Shown here piece by piece: positions 1 to 11,464 of a stretch of 64,000 bases of DNA. Numbering within the stretch: position 1 is the first letter of the stretch; each line of letters starts with the position of its first letter. The position numbers and the translations under genes are program-made. Origin of the DNA: Lycium barbarum (lineage: Eukaryota; Streptophyta; Magnoliopsida; Solanales; Solanaceae); the NCBI RefSeq assembly GCF_019175385.1, contig NC_083345.1, positions 125,615,657-125,679,656 of the forward strand. The letters are read 5' to 3'. A model generated the notes under the pieces. The model saw only the letters and a list, made by a program, of their open reading frames with translations. It made no database searches and was not told the origin of the DNA.

Positions 1-80
1 GAAATGGAGTTATATTAGCCTACAAAAATTTTTTGGAATTTTTGAGCCACAGTATATTTTTTATTTAGAATTCAATTTTC

Positions 81-3000
81 ATGGCAAATAAAGGGTATTA
101 TATGTCTCCCCAGCAACACAATTTCTCAGCTGAAGGTGTGGATTTTTTTTTTTTTTTTGTGTGTGTATTGGTGAAGAATTTTTTTTTTGACTATGAATTT
201 ATTGTGGGAAATATTTCAGGTGAAGATGAATTGTACTTAGAGTTATGGAGATTGTGTGCAGGTCCATTAGTTGATATTCCAAAAAATGGAGAAAGAGTTT
301 ACTATTTCCCACAAGGTCACATGGAACAAGTATGTTATTTATTCTTGGTATTAACTTGTATCAATGTTGGTTTTGAATCATAGGCCGATGTAGTGCATAA
401 GTTATGTGTTGATCTAAACAAGTAATTTTTGCTCAGACTCTGTATATGTGTTAAAGATTCTCCAGCCAGACAGGTGTAATACTCTCTCCGTCTCAATTTA
501 TGTGATATTTTTTGGTTATCGAGAGTTAATTTGACTAATCTTATCAACTCAATATTTTAAAAATTAAAATTTAGATAGTGAAAAACTATACGAAAATACT
601 ATAAGATGCAATTCTTCTCGCGTCAATATAATGAAAAAATAAATGTTAATATGTTCCTCAAAGTTCACACAATTTGAATCTCGAGAAGCGAAAAGTGTCA
701 CATAAATTGGGATGGAAGGAGTAATAATTTCGAACTCAGTAAAATGGAAGGGTTGTGGTAGAATTTCGAACTCGAACCCATAATGCTTAAATCTTGGGTC
801 CGTCTCTGTTTATGAAGTTCAAATTGGTCAATTATTGGGTTTCTTTTTGGATTTCATATTTTCTTGGGTATTTTTAGTATTTTGGAGGATTTTCGTATTA
901 GTTATTATTGTTCTTTTATGTTGGTTTGGATAGTTGGAGGCATCAACAAATCAGGAGGTGAATCAGAGAATACCATTGTTCAATCTTCAACCAAAGATCC
1001 TTTGTAGTGTTCTTGACATTAAACTTCTGGTAATTAAGCTGCACTTTCACCATTTTCTTGGTTAATTTAGTTAAACAGTAATGTTTCTGAGGTTCGGGTA
1101 TGCATATGTAAACTACTAAAAACAAGAATTAGCGATAGACAAATTCTGTAACTAAACAACAAAAGAATTTGTTAGCTACGAACTATTCAGAGACGAAGTT
1201 CATAACTAACTCCAATTCTTTTTTGTAATTATCTTTAAATTTTAGAAAAAACGTTTTGATTAGGACTTTTCCGTGGAAAAATTGTTGTAGGCTGAGCAAG
1301 ATACTGATGAGGTTTATGCCAAGATCACTTTGTTTCCAGAAGCGGATGTAAGAACTTAAAGGACCTATTTTCTTGCTTGTTTGAAACTATGTTGAGTTCA
1401 CTTGCTCTTTTTTTTTTTTTTTTTGGTGATCCATTGCTTAAAATTATTGGTTTCGTCCAATTTAGCAAGTTGAGCCTGCTAGTCCAGATCCGTCCTCACT
1501 TGAGCCTCCGAGGCCCAAAGTTGATTTCTTCTACAAGGTTTTAACTGCATCCGATACGAGCACTCATGGTGGATTTTCCATTCTGAGGAAACATGCTAAT
1601 GAATGCCTGCCCCCGCTGGTAATATAACTTACTCCTTTGGTACATCTATAATCTGTACCTTTTTGAGAAAGTGATGCATTACCTGTCTCTTAATGCTATA
1701 TGTTTTGTGCAGGACATGAGCCAGCCGACTCCATCACAGGCATTGGTCGCCAAGGACCTTCATGGCATCGAGTGGCACTTTAAACATATATTTAGAGGTA
1801 ATTTTCTGACACCTTGTAGTGTCCAATTTGGTTTGCCTACAACAAAAAGATGATATCAATGAAACTTTATCAATTAGTTATATGACCCAATCTTGATTCT
1901 TGAGTAACAGGCCAACCCCGGAGGCATTTGCTTACCACAGGATGGAGTACCTTTGTTTCCCTGAAAAGATTAGTTACAGGGGATGCTTTTGTATTCTTAA
2001 GGTACTTATCTCTGGTTCTTCTTTGTCTATTACGCTTTAAATCTCTTATATACATCATGATTGTTGCCTGTCATATGTTTGGAACAACTATTTACCACTC
2101 CCTCTGCAATTTTTGCGATGGTGTTTGAGTGGGCATGAAGTTTAAGAATGAAATGAAGACTTTTGAAACTTGTGGTTTTAATACAAGTCATAGATATTTA
2201 TATGGTTGTGAATCATCTCATTAAGGGTAAAATGAAATTTTTTAAGTCAAATTGTCACTAAGTGTAGAAATGTATTATTCTTTTTGGGACTGACTGAAAA
2301 GGAAAGAGTGTCACATAAATTGGGACAAAGGGAGTAATTCATTATCTAATCATTTTATTCTATAAATTTGTTGTGTTTAGGAGTGAAAAGGGTGAAGTTC
2401 GAATAGGGATTAGACGACTTGCTCGACAACCGAGCTCAATGCCACAATCAGTGATTTCAAGTCAGAACATGCACCTAGGAGTGCTAGCTACTGCATCTCA
2501 TGCTCTTGCAACCCGGACCATGTTTGTTGTATATTACAAACCAAGGTTTCTCTTATGCATCTTTGTTTTGTATACATTTTACTTCCAAACGTCCTTTCTT
2601 TTGAAGTGTATGACCATCTTATCTAAAAAACTTAAATTGTTAGAGAGAACACACCTTTATTACTTAATTATGTCTTCAACATGAGTTCAAGTCTCACCGC
2701 CACCCTCTGTCAAATGGAATTTCCAAGTGCTTGGCCAATGAAGAAGAATTAGGCCTTCACGTGAGGGAGCGTGTTGAAGACATAATTAAATAATAAATGT
2801 GTGTTCTCTTAAGCTTTTAGGTGAGATGGTATACAGAAAGTAGTTTTTTTGTGCCGAAGAACATGCTAAATGTTGCCTGTGTTCTCAATATTGTGTGTGG
2901 AAATCTTCAGAACAAGTCAGTTTATCGTAGGCCTAAACAAATATCTGGAGGCTGTTAATCATCGGTATTCAGTTGGCATAAGATTCAAGATGCATTTTGA

Positions 3001-5459
3001 AGGGGAAGAGATTCCCGAGAGAAGGTGGTAAAATATCAACTCTGTTGAAGCTTAAAGTATATGTCTATTTTCCATTGCTAAATATGCTGCAGGTCTGATC
3101 TCTATTATATTTTTCTTCGGTTGTTCATAATGTTCCAGATTTACAGGTACCATAGTAGGAATTGAAGATAGTTCCTCGCAGTGGAAAGATTCTAAATGGA
3201 GATCATTGAAGGTTGATATTGTTGGTTGTTGTCGACATTGAATGAATCAAATCGTTTGGATTGACTTAAAATATCACCATTTTTCTCCTGTCTTTCCAGG
3301 TTCAATGGGATGAGCCTGCATCTGTTTTAAGGCCTGATAGAGTTTCTCCGTGGGACATCGAACCATTTGTGGCGTCGGTCCCTACTTCTCTCATTCAGCC
3401 AATGCCAGTGAAGAATAAAAGGCATCGACCAACTAACGAAACCAAAGCTTCAGGTAGGAACGAGCATATCCATAATTCATGGCCTGGTTTTATACTTTTT
3501 TAATCATCCTATTTGGTTTTCGATTTTCATTTTCTTGATGATTATTCTACTATTTCGGGCTAGAACCTGTTCCCCCAACTGCACTAGCCGTTCGGATTCC
3601 TTCACCACAATTTATAGCCTTTTTGGCTTATTTTGATGAGTGCTTTTCAAAATAGTACTTTTAGTGAGAAGCAGAAACAATTTGTGTTTGGCTAATCAAT
3701 TTGAAAAGCAATTTTGAGTAGCAATTATTGTTTGGCCAAGCTTTTAAAAAGTGCTTCTAAGTGTATTTTTTCAGAAGTACTTTTGGCGAGAAGCTACGTT
3801 TTTCAGCTTCTCAAAAGCAACTTCTGCTTTTACTCAAAAGCACGTTTTCTTCTCCTAAAAGCTTGGGGAAACACCTCAACTTTGAAAAAAAAAAAACACT
3901 TTTTGCCGTGGAAAAGCCTGGTCAAGCAGGCTATTAACCCCGTTGTTGACGGACAAAGTAGTGACAATCCATTTTCCTTGCATACTTCACAAACAGATAC
4001 AACTACCACTGTCATCAATAGAAGCACTAACAGTACTTTAAGTCTCATGTAGATGGAATTAGGTCGGCTTCTGAAGTTAATGCTGCTTTGAATATGTTCT
4101 TATATGAGACAGAAGCCGGTAAAAATGCTTCATCTCGGCCTGCTTTTCCAAGCTTTGCATCCTCACAATTCGTAAAGGAGAACGATGAGAGAAAATGTGA
4201 TACAATTACATCCTTTAGATTGTTTGGAATTGACTTGAAAAGTCCTTCGTTCGGTTCTGCTATTGAAAACCCGCCTCTAAAGCCAGCCAACATTTCCGAT
4301 GGTTCTGCTGAACTGTTGTGCTTTCGAAACACGACTTCTGCTGGTAATTCAGAAGACAAATCTGGCCTTTCGGGAGATTCCAAAGATCAAAAGCAAGAGC
4401 AGTTGCATTTGCTGCCAAAGGAGGTTCCCATGAAGCAGAATTTTTCCACCAGAAGCTGCACTAAGGTATTAAAACCAAATCGAGAAAGTAAATTACCTTT
4501 TTACTCCCTCTGTCTCAAATAATTTGTCGTGTTTCTCTTTTACACGCCCCTTAAGAAAACATTAATTAGAAGGAGTTTTTTACTATTATTTTACCCTTAT
4601 ATATGTCTTAAGATATAATCTCTCTTCATTGAATATTTAAGCTCCTTATGTGTCATCTTGAGGTGTTTGTAGTTTTCAAGAACAATTACTATTTAAGGGT
4701 AAAATGGAAAAAAAATAATTAATTATGTCTTGAAGTTCTAAAATGACAAATAAATTTGAGACAACTATTTTTAGAAATCACGACATATAGTTTGAGGCGG
4801 AAGGAGTACTGGCCTCCAAACATCATTAAAATCAAAATATTTTTCACCTTATATGAAATTCCTTGAGAAGGTTCAAATGCAAGGGGTAGCTGTGGGTCGT
4901 GCGGTGGATTTAACTGTATTGAGTGGATATGATGAGCTCGTGAAGGAACTCGAACAATTGTTTGAGATCCAGGAAGAGCTTCATGCACGAAATAAGTGGG
5001 AGATTGTTTTTACAGACGATGAAGGAGATATGATGCTTATGGGCGATCATCCTTGGCCGTAAGTGTTTCTAATTTCTCCATGCACAACTTAAAATTGAAA
5101 ATATATAGCTCTATGTAAGAGTTCTACTATAGTCAAACCTCTATAACGTGTCATTTGTCCGGATATTTTTTGGTTGCTATAGCAAAAAACTGTTAGTGAG
5201 AGCGTATAATATAACATAACATGAAAAATCGGTTCCACAAATACTTGGCCGTTATGTGAAATGTTATAATAGGGAATGGTTGTTATAGAGAGGTTTGACT
5301 GTACTTTGCATATCATAATATGGTGCTCAATTACTTTATTGCAGAGAGTTCTGCAATGTCGCGAAGAGAATATTCATTTGTTTTAGTCAAGATATGAAAA
5401 GTTTCGGTGCAGGAACTAAATCTCCATCTTTCGAAAGTGAAACAACTGCTTCGACATGA
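81..5459 (+). CDS. Auxin response factor, ARF9/ARF18-like, middle region disrupted
   Basis: This encodes a nuclear transcription factor that binds auxin response elements. Exons placed on GT/AG sites with phase agreement: 81-135, 220-329, 934-1029, 1291-1347, 1466-1618, 1713-1797, 1911-2001, 2381-2545, 2911-3024, 3139-3211, 3300-3453, then 4053-4465 (or a broken exon from 3564), 4871-5058 and 5345-5459 (TGA). The B3 domain lies at about residues 127-230 ([23 protein letters not shown]), followed by the ARF dimerisation domain ([27 protein letters not shown]). In the bypass model an RLFGIDL motif, like the B3 repression motif, falls near residue 440, and a PB1 domain starts near 523 with its acidic [14 protein letters not shown] segment. 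Reading from the acceptor at 3564 stops at 3653-3655 inside a MITE (about 414 residues), and a 1-bp break follows near 4043. Joining 3453 to 4053 gives one open frame of 622 codons, close to the usual length. Clade B ARFs are generally repressors. The family is certain, the exact orthologue and functional state are not. Confidence 0.85.
482..721. mobile_element. Stowaway-type MITE in ARF intron 2
   Basis: This is a 240-bp element with inverted ends: the left begins CTCTCTCCGTCTCAATTTAT and the right ends ATAAATTGGGATGGAAGGAG. It is flanked by TA at 480-481 and 722-723, the target duplication expected of Stowaway (Tc1/mariner-derived) MITEs. It is non-coding. Confidence 0.85.
2098..2334. mobile_element. 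Stowaway-type MITE in ARF intron 7
   Basis: The left end is CTCCCTCTGCAATTT and the right end is CACATAAATTGGGACAAAGGGAG, followed by TA. The left flank is CA, read as a mutated TA. The inner part resembles the common solanaceous form, with its TAAGGGTAAAATGAAATTTT stretch. It lies wholly within the intron between ARF exons 7 and 8. Confidence 0.75.
2643..2810. repeat. Fold-back repeat in ARF intron 8
   Basis: Arms of about 38 bp at 2643-2680 and 2773-2810 are nearly perfect inverted copies (GAGAGAACACAC... / ...GTGTGTTCTCTT) around a loop of about 92 bp. The arm sequence resembles the edge of a retroelement LTR, so this could be a small fold-back transposon or an inverted solo fragment. No clear target duplication is seen. 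Confidence 0.7.
3614..3934. mobile_element. Solanaceous MITE interrupting the ARF middle region
   Basis: The ends are inverted relatives (ATAGCCTTTTTGGCTT on the left; the reverse of the right end reads ATAGCCTGCTTGACC). The body is the AAAAGTGCTTCTAAGTG / AGAAGCTACGTTTTTCAGC pattern familiar from solanaceous introns. No target duplication is obvious. Reading from the splice acceptor at 3564 enters the element and meets TAG at 3653-3655. Coding-like ARF sequence resumes just after it in another frame. The ends are approximate. Confidence 0.65.
4504..4806. mobile_element. Stowaway-type MITE in ARF intron 12
   Basis: This is a 303-bp element with the left end CTCCCTCTGTCTCAAATAA, the right end TTTGAGGCGGAAGGAG, and TA at 4502-4503 and 4807-4808. 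It lies between the exon ending at 4465 and the PB1 exon starting at 4871. Confidence 0.85.
5130..5301. mobile_element. Emigrant-like MITE in ARF intron 13
   Basis: This is a 172-bp element. The left end is TAGTCAAACCTCTATAAC and the right end is GTTATAGAGAGGTTTGACTG, with TA on both sides (5128-5129, 5302-5303). The ends match the Emigrant (pogo-like Tc1/mariner) pattern. A larger relative sits at 16563-18138. Confidence 0.85.
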
Positions 5460-6209
5460 AAATTTGGAAGAGAATAAAGGTTGTAACTTGCCTTCCTAAG
5501 TTGAATCCTTTTTATCTGTACAATGAAAAATACTAAAATGTACTGTTATCTCTCATAAGTTAGAGCAAAAACTCCATTACCATGATCACATTCTTTCTCA
5601 TGTTTGTGATCTTCATTTTCTAAACAGTTGCGCACTTGTTTGCTTCTCTCCAAATGTGGATAATATTCGTCTTGTTGACTTCCAGCAGGTATCTGCAATC
5701 TTCAATAATAGCCCTTCGATGATGTTCTCTATGCAGTCTTGTTGGATAAGCTTGACAACAAGCAGACAGTTGAATCCTTTTGCATCTAGTCAATTTTAGC
5801 TTCCCTCATATCAGAGCGAAGTTTAGATATGAAAATTTCCTCTTTTTTTCCCCTTGTCTTCCTAATTATTCTGTTAGGCTGTTGGAATGACACATCATAC
5901 TTGTGCAACCAATTAAGATCAGTTAGTGAAGGGGTTAGTATTAGAAGCTTGTATGTATGTATGTAATGATTCTGGTGGAAGTTTGACTGTTGTATCCCTT
6001 TAGTTGTAGCTACTCAAATGGGGTTGCAGCAGGAAAAACTTACACCTTGTGTTTATGTAAAACCAATAAGTATATGCCACGTTTTTCTATATACGCATTT
6101 ATTGCTTAACTTTGATTGATTTTACGCAATTCTAGACGGTTGAACTTTTGCTTGTTCTTGAGAAATAATTTTTTTTGCCTTTGATGCGGAATTTAAGGCG
6201 ATGAACAGG
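5460..6209 (+). other. ARF 3' UTR and downstream flank
   Basis: This is AT-rich non-coding sequence after the ARF stop. The first few hundred bases are probably 3' UTR, and a possible UTR intron could end at the AG near 5688. I see no second gene here. Confidence 0.45.
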
Positions 6210-6415
6210 AAGTGGTATAGGTATACTTTCCCCTGTAGGTGTGCTTGAAGCAACAATAAAATTGTTTTCAAGTGAGCTATAGGTTACAGGTTCGAGCCAC
6301 CAACCATTGATGCTTGTGTCAGGGTAAGACTACATATATCACACCAATTGGGCAGCGGCCCTTCCTCGGATCCTTCACGAACACGGATGCTTTATACACT
6401 GGGCTGTCTTTTACA
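6210..6415 (+). mobile_element. tRNA-derived SINE (solanaceous type)
   Basis: A polymerase III B box, GGTTCGAGCC, lies at 6289-6298. It is followed by the typical body (CAGGGTAAGACTACATATAT, GCAGCGGCCCTTCCTCGGA, CACTGGGCTGTC). The 5' end is approximate and no clean target duplication was found. Confidence 0.7.
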
Positions 6416-8379
6416 CATATTTCCCTCGTTTCCGCTTTTAGTAAAACTAGCTTCTGTCTTTCATTAGGAAGCATTTGGGCTCTGTATGATTGGCATACTC
6501 TTGGCATGCATATTGTCTCATTGTAAAACTAGTGTTTCATAACTGCAACATTCTGGTTTTAATTTGTTAACTCTCGATTCTTAGTGGGAAAAAAATGTGT
6601 ATATATATTGGAATGGAGGGAGTACATGGTTCAAATATGTGGTTGTTCTCTTTTGTTTTTGTTTTGTTAATCATTCAGCGTCTGGAACTCACTAGCCTGG
6701 GTAATTCGGATTTTCCTTGAAAAACCCACTCTATGGGATTTTCCTTCACACTGAGTGTGAACTCCCCCACAAGATCAATCAATAGTGCCTCATTGGAAGT
6801 AAGATTTAGTCGCCACAAGCCCAATATACCAAGCTAGGTGGAGGCGTCTCTACCACAAAGCATGTAACGATACAATCACCAGGTGAATCTTTACTCGTAC
6901 TTCAAGCAAGTTGTTATTGATAGACATATTTAGTGTTCATTCTTGAATGATCGCTCGCTATCTAGCTCTCCCTTTTGGATACTGGCTAATTAGAAGGGAA
7001 CACTTTCTCCATTTTAGTTTTTTTTTTTGAAGGCTACTTCCAACCCAAAAAATAAAAACTATGCATGTACTAGTATGTAAAGTTCCATATTTGCGCATCC
7101 CTATTAATGCTATTCTATTACCAATTTTATTAATATGGATAATGCAACACATCTCATTTCTTAAATGTTTAATCTTGATTAAGAAAGCTATTATCCTTAG
7201 TTCTCACTCCACATGAACCTCTACTACAGCCTACAAATATTTAGTGGAAACTAAAGATAGCCAATTAAATAAAAACAATTGTTTGACTCTTGAATTAAAT
7301 TGCTGAAAAGACTAATATATATTTTTTCATAGTGTTCTGCTGATGTGGTAAAGCACTAATTAAATCCCTTAGATTATCCACAATCAACCACCGACTAGCT
7401 TATTTTTACAATATTTATACAATATAATATATGGATTTTGTTTTAAAGTATATTACAATGATCTCATCAGTAGCTTACGTAGCCAAAAGAAATATGCAGC
7501 AATTTTAATTACACTAAACATTGAAAACCCCACTACATCATAATCATAATTCAGAGACACTGAGATCATCTTTTGAGTTTCTTGTAAATGTTCAAAATGG
7601 TATGTCGTAGAAGGAAAAAAGAAAAAAGAAAAAAGATGAAGACGAATACTAAAATAGGGGAAAATACGGTTAATAAAGAACTATATTTTTTAGCATAAAA
7701 TAATCCATATTTATACATCAACAATAATATATTCTTACAAGACCTATAAAATGGGAGGAGGGAGAGAACAAATATTATTAGAGCGTTAATTAAGAGCATT
7801 TTTGCTAGTATTATGCATTTTTTGTGAGTACACGTAAGGTGTGAAAATGTTGTGCATTTTTCTTACACTTGAGGTAATAGTTTCTTTTCTTCATAAAGAA
7901 GTTAGAAGATTTTTGCCTTAATTGCTCAAAGTTGATAGTAGCCAATTTGACCGCCAACATTATTCTTTTGTGGTAAGATGTTCCTCATCTCCTTAAGGTG
8001 GTCCTGACTATTTGTTTGACATTAAAAAGTTCTAAGATTTGATGCCATGTAAAATATTCATGCTAAATATCCTCCAAGGACATGTTTGATTTTATTATGA
8101 AAATTGGAGTCAAATAATCCTTTTTTTTTTTTTACCACAATTCAAACATTTAAAAATATTCTTGAACTAAAAATGTGATGTTTTGTAGTATCAATTTGTG
8201 GTTTCAATTTTTTATTCTATAAAGGGTGACATTGTGAATAGAAGATTACTATATGTGTAGCCTTCTTGGAAATAAGGATGAATTTTCTATCTTTTTCTTT
8301 TTAGATACATAAACAGTTACAATAATATTTTTTTTTTATCAAAACTATATGCTTCTTTATTCATTTATTAAGAATCAAA
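6416..8379. other. Intergenic, no gene seen
   Basis: This is AT-rich sequence with short open frames only. A lone Stowaway-like end (TGGAATGGAGGGAGTA) sits near 6610-6625 without a recognisable partner. The 6700-6860 stretch looks like decayed repeat DNA that I cannot classify. Confidence 0.4.
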
Positions 8380-8457
8380 AGAGTCAGGAACTTCATGAAC
8401 AATACATATGAAAAATTGTTAGAGTCAGGAACTTCATGAACAATACATATGAAAAAA
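8380..8457. repeat. Two-copy 41-bp tandem repeat
   Basis: The unit AGAGTCAGGAACTTCATGAA followed by CAATACATATGAAAAA occurs at about 8380 and again at 8421, nearly identical. Confidence 0.8.
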
Positions 8458-8759
8458 TGTTTGTTCCAAGGGATCTCATGTATTGAAGTCTTTGAAAAAT
8501 TAGTTACAACGTGACTACACAATACACATCGACGGAGCTAGAAGTCAACGTATGGGTTCGGCCCAACTCCCTAGCTTAACTTCAAGGGAAAAGAACATTG
8601 AGAGACAACCAACAATAAAAAAAAGACTCAAAAAGGCACCATTTTGGGTTTAATACCGCGAGGTGGCCCTTCGACCAAAACTAATCCCAGGCGCTAGCCC
8701 CCATAAAGAACAAGACTATTTGTGGCGACTAAACTAAACATCAACAAAAAAAATTCATA

Positions 8760-9120
8760 TTGAGTCTTCAAAAACTGTATCATTATTGTATAGAGCATGT
8801 ATCACTACTGCATATGTATAGAAAATGTATAATATGTGTATCATTAGTAAGTATACATTAATTACATATTTATTAAACAGAAATTATACGTTGATTATAC
8901 AACAATGATATATTTTCTATACATATACTTAAGGAATACATATTTTATATGATAATGATACATTTTCTATACGTGTGATACATTTTTTCTATACATATAC
9001 AGTATTGATACATATTCTATATAACAATGATACAGTTTCTATACGTATGATACATACTATATACATATACAGTAGTGATACATATTTTATACAAGAATGA
9101 TACAGTTTATATAAATATGC
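8760..9120. repeat. Degenerate TGATACA/TTTCTATA repeat tract
   Basis: Short variants of TGATACATTTTCTATACATA recur many times on both strands. This looks like a decayed tandem repeat or the body of an old MITE. It is non-coding. Confidence 0.55.
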
Positions 9121-10847
9121 TGGAATTAGTTGAAAAATGAATAGAAAATGAAATTATTTGAAAAGACTAAAAAATGACCTTTAAGATTCTTGGGCCACCG
9201 GGTGTCAATAGTTTCACCAGGATGATCATTTGTGTCCTTATCCCTAACTTCAAATCCTATTTTGTTTTTAAGAAATTCACTAAATATGTACATAAATTTA
9301 ATTTAAAACCTAATTACGAACACCTGATGTCATAGAACCATAGAACTCAAATTCTGGCTTGTCTTTACGATTACACCTAATAATGTATTGGTTAGGAAGA
9401 TAGTGGTGCCAATGATAGGTAATTAAGACATAGACTAGTTTGAAAGGACCTTAATTTAAGTAACTAAATGCCAAACAAAAAGGGGAACATATTTTATGAT
9501 GATGATGGATCCTCATTATATTAATAGTTTTTTTACGCAATTAATGTATAGAATATTGATATCAGGACAATATTTATGGAGGTGGCGGCGCTGGAATTCC
9601 AACTCTTATTTGCAGTCAAGAATAATGGTTTAATAAAATAAAAAAAATTATGTTTCTAAATTAAAAGTAAATATCTTTTCTTCTTCAAATTTTGAAATTA
9701 AATAATTATAAAATTCTAAAATGACACAGAAAGCTCTCTGTTATTTCGTTTTTTGTACGTCCTTTTTTGGTCTAAAAAAGTTACATGTTATCTGTCTTTT
9801 AAGGTTTTTACACATTTTTTAGAAAGAAATTAATAGTCTAAATTTTGAGAGTAGTTTAAACAACAGATTTGAAAATAACAATAATATTTTTTTATGACGT
9901 CAAATATTTTGAAGACGGATCTATTTTACCCAACGACTAATCCTTAAGAATGAAGAGACTATTAAATAACAATAATCTTTGCCTTGAAAATCAGAGGCAA
10001 CTTGAAGCATGCTAACTTGACACACTTAATATCCATATGAAAAACTGCTTAAGTTTTTCATTGTCAACAATTCAACATGGAAACCATTATACAACAATTA
10101 ACGGGGTCCATAATTTCTAGTCTTCTCTATATGAAATTTTAGATATTTGCTCCCAATGATTGAGGTTAATAATATATTTATTTGGACCATCACAGTCATG
10201 TTGAATAAACCCCAATTGTACTGATTAAGTGGAGTCAATTAGGGTGTCATATTTTTGTCTAACTATAAAAAGATGCAAACTAATCACCATCCACATGAAG
10301 CATTCAAGAATAGTAAAGTAGATTTACTATTTAATGACTTTAAAGTACATAATGTTCCTCAATATTATATGAATAAAGGATACTAAGACAGACTCCATTT
10401 AGTGATCATTTTGCTTTTCTCACCACTTGCTTTTTTTCAAAAAAGTTCAATAATTTACTACTAGGAGAATCAAAAGCGTTTAGCTGCTCAAATAAAAAAG
10501 AAAATAATAATAGGTACTGTTCATGTACTATACTTATTATTATAACTTATAATTAAGTGGATGATTATAATAGATATATCCGATTTTCTTTACATAGAGA
10601 AAAATCCTAAGCTCTTTTTGAGTCTAATATATAAAAAAGTTTGGAAAATAAGAACAAAGTTTTAGCTTTTTATTTGCTTATTCAAGCAAAGAACATTATT
10701 TTTGTTGTTGTTTTTAACGCTCCCAACAGAGACAGAAATATTAGATGACTTTTTTCCATCTATCCAAGTTTTCGGTGGATAAAGTTATTTAAAAATTAAT
10801 TGGTGCGGAAACTGATTTAGTACTTTTTTTAATGGTAGTAGTACGCC
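9121..10847. other. Intergenic, nothing recognised
   Basis: This is AT-rich unique-looking sequence. I see no open frame with protein-like content, no RNA gene and no element boundary. Confidence 0.4.
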
Positions 10848-11125
10848 CACTACTAGAAACAAAAGTTTTTTCATTGACATTCAGTGAAAAATTTGTGTTA
10901 TAAAACATGATTTTTCCACCTCTTTCCCACCGAACTAGCTCACTGCTGAGAAAACTCACGGTGGAAAACAGATTCTCATTGAAACGCTGGGAAACGTAAC
11001 TTTCTAATTTTTTTCGTGTGAAAACACTACTATTTAGATTTTTCGCACAAAAATTCATTGAAAATAGCTACTGAACATTTTCTAATCGGAAATTTCAGTG
11101 GGAAAATAGTGATTTTTTAGTTGCG
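10848..11125 (-). mobile_element. CACTA-like MITE, copy 1
   Basis: It begins CACTACTAGAAACAAAAG and ends in a decayed inverted copy (TTTTTAGTTGCG). Read in reverse it aligns along its length with the element at 37567-37824, including the TTGACATT and TTATAAAACAT stretches. CACTA ends suggest derivation from a CACTA (EnSpm) transposon. A 3-bp target duplication is not evident. Confidence 0.75.
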
Positions 11126-11158
11126 TTCTATTATCCATGAGATTTGTATTTTTGTTAT

Positions 11159-11455
11159 GGCATAATACATGAATAGACCCTCAAACTTAGTCTCATTTTT
11201 TAAATATGCCCTCCATCTTTGGGTGTGCACAAGTAGGCACCTCAACTTGTCTCGACTTTGTTAATTGAACACTTTAACTTACAAAATGATCATCTAGACA
11301 CCTCCAAAAGTATGTGCCACTTCAGCGCCCCGTCAGCATTTGTGTTTATGTGTTCAACCTTTTACAAGTTGAAGTGCCTACTTGTTTACACCCAAAGTTG
11401 GAGGGCATACTTTAAAGATGAGGCCAAGTTTGAGAGTCTATTTATGTATTATGCC
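11159..11455. mobile_element. Mutator-type long-TIR MITE with 9-bp target duplication
   Basis: Arms of about 90 bp are inverted copies (GGCATAATACATGAATAGAC... / ...GTCTATTTATGTATTATGCC). The flanks are a perfect 9-bp repeat TTTTGTTAT at 11150-11158 and 11456-11464. A 9-bp duplication with long TIRs is the Mutator signature. It is non-coding. Confidence 0.9.
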
Positions 11456-11464
11456 TTTTGTTAT

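Noticed and set aside
6289..6298. Possible tRNA gene because of a B box (also at 38504-38513)
   Set aside because: No cloverleaf or anticodon arm can be drawn, and the downstream sequence is SINE body.
6314..6526. Open frames on both strands near 6.3-6.5 kb
   Set aside because: They overlap a tRNA-derived SINE and are not coding.
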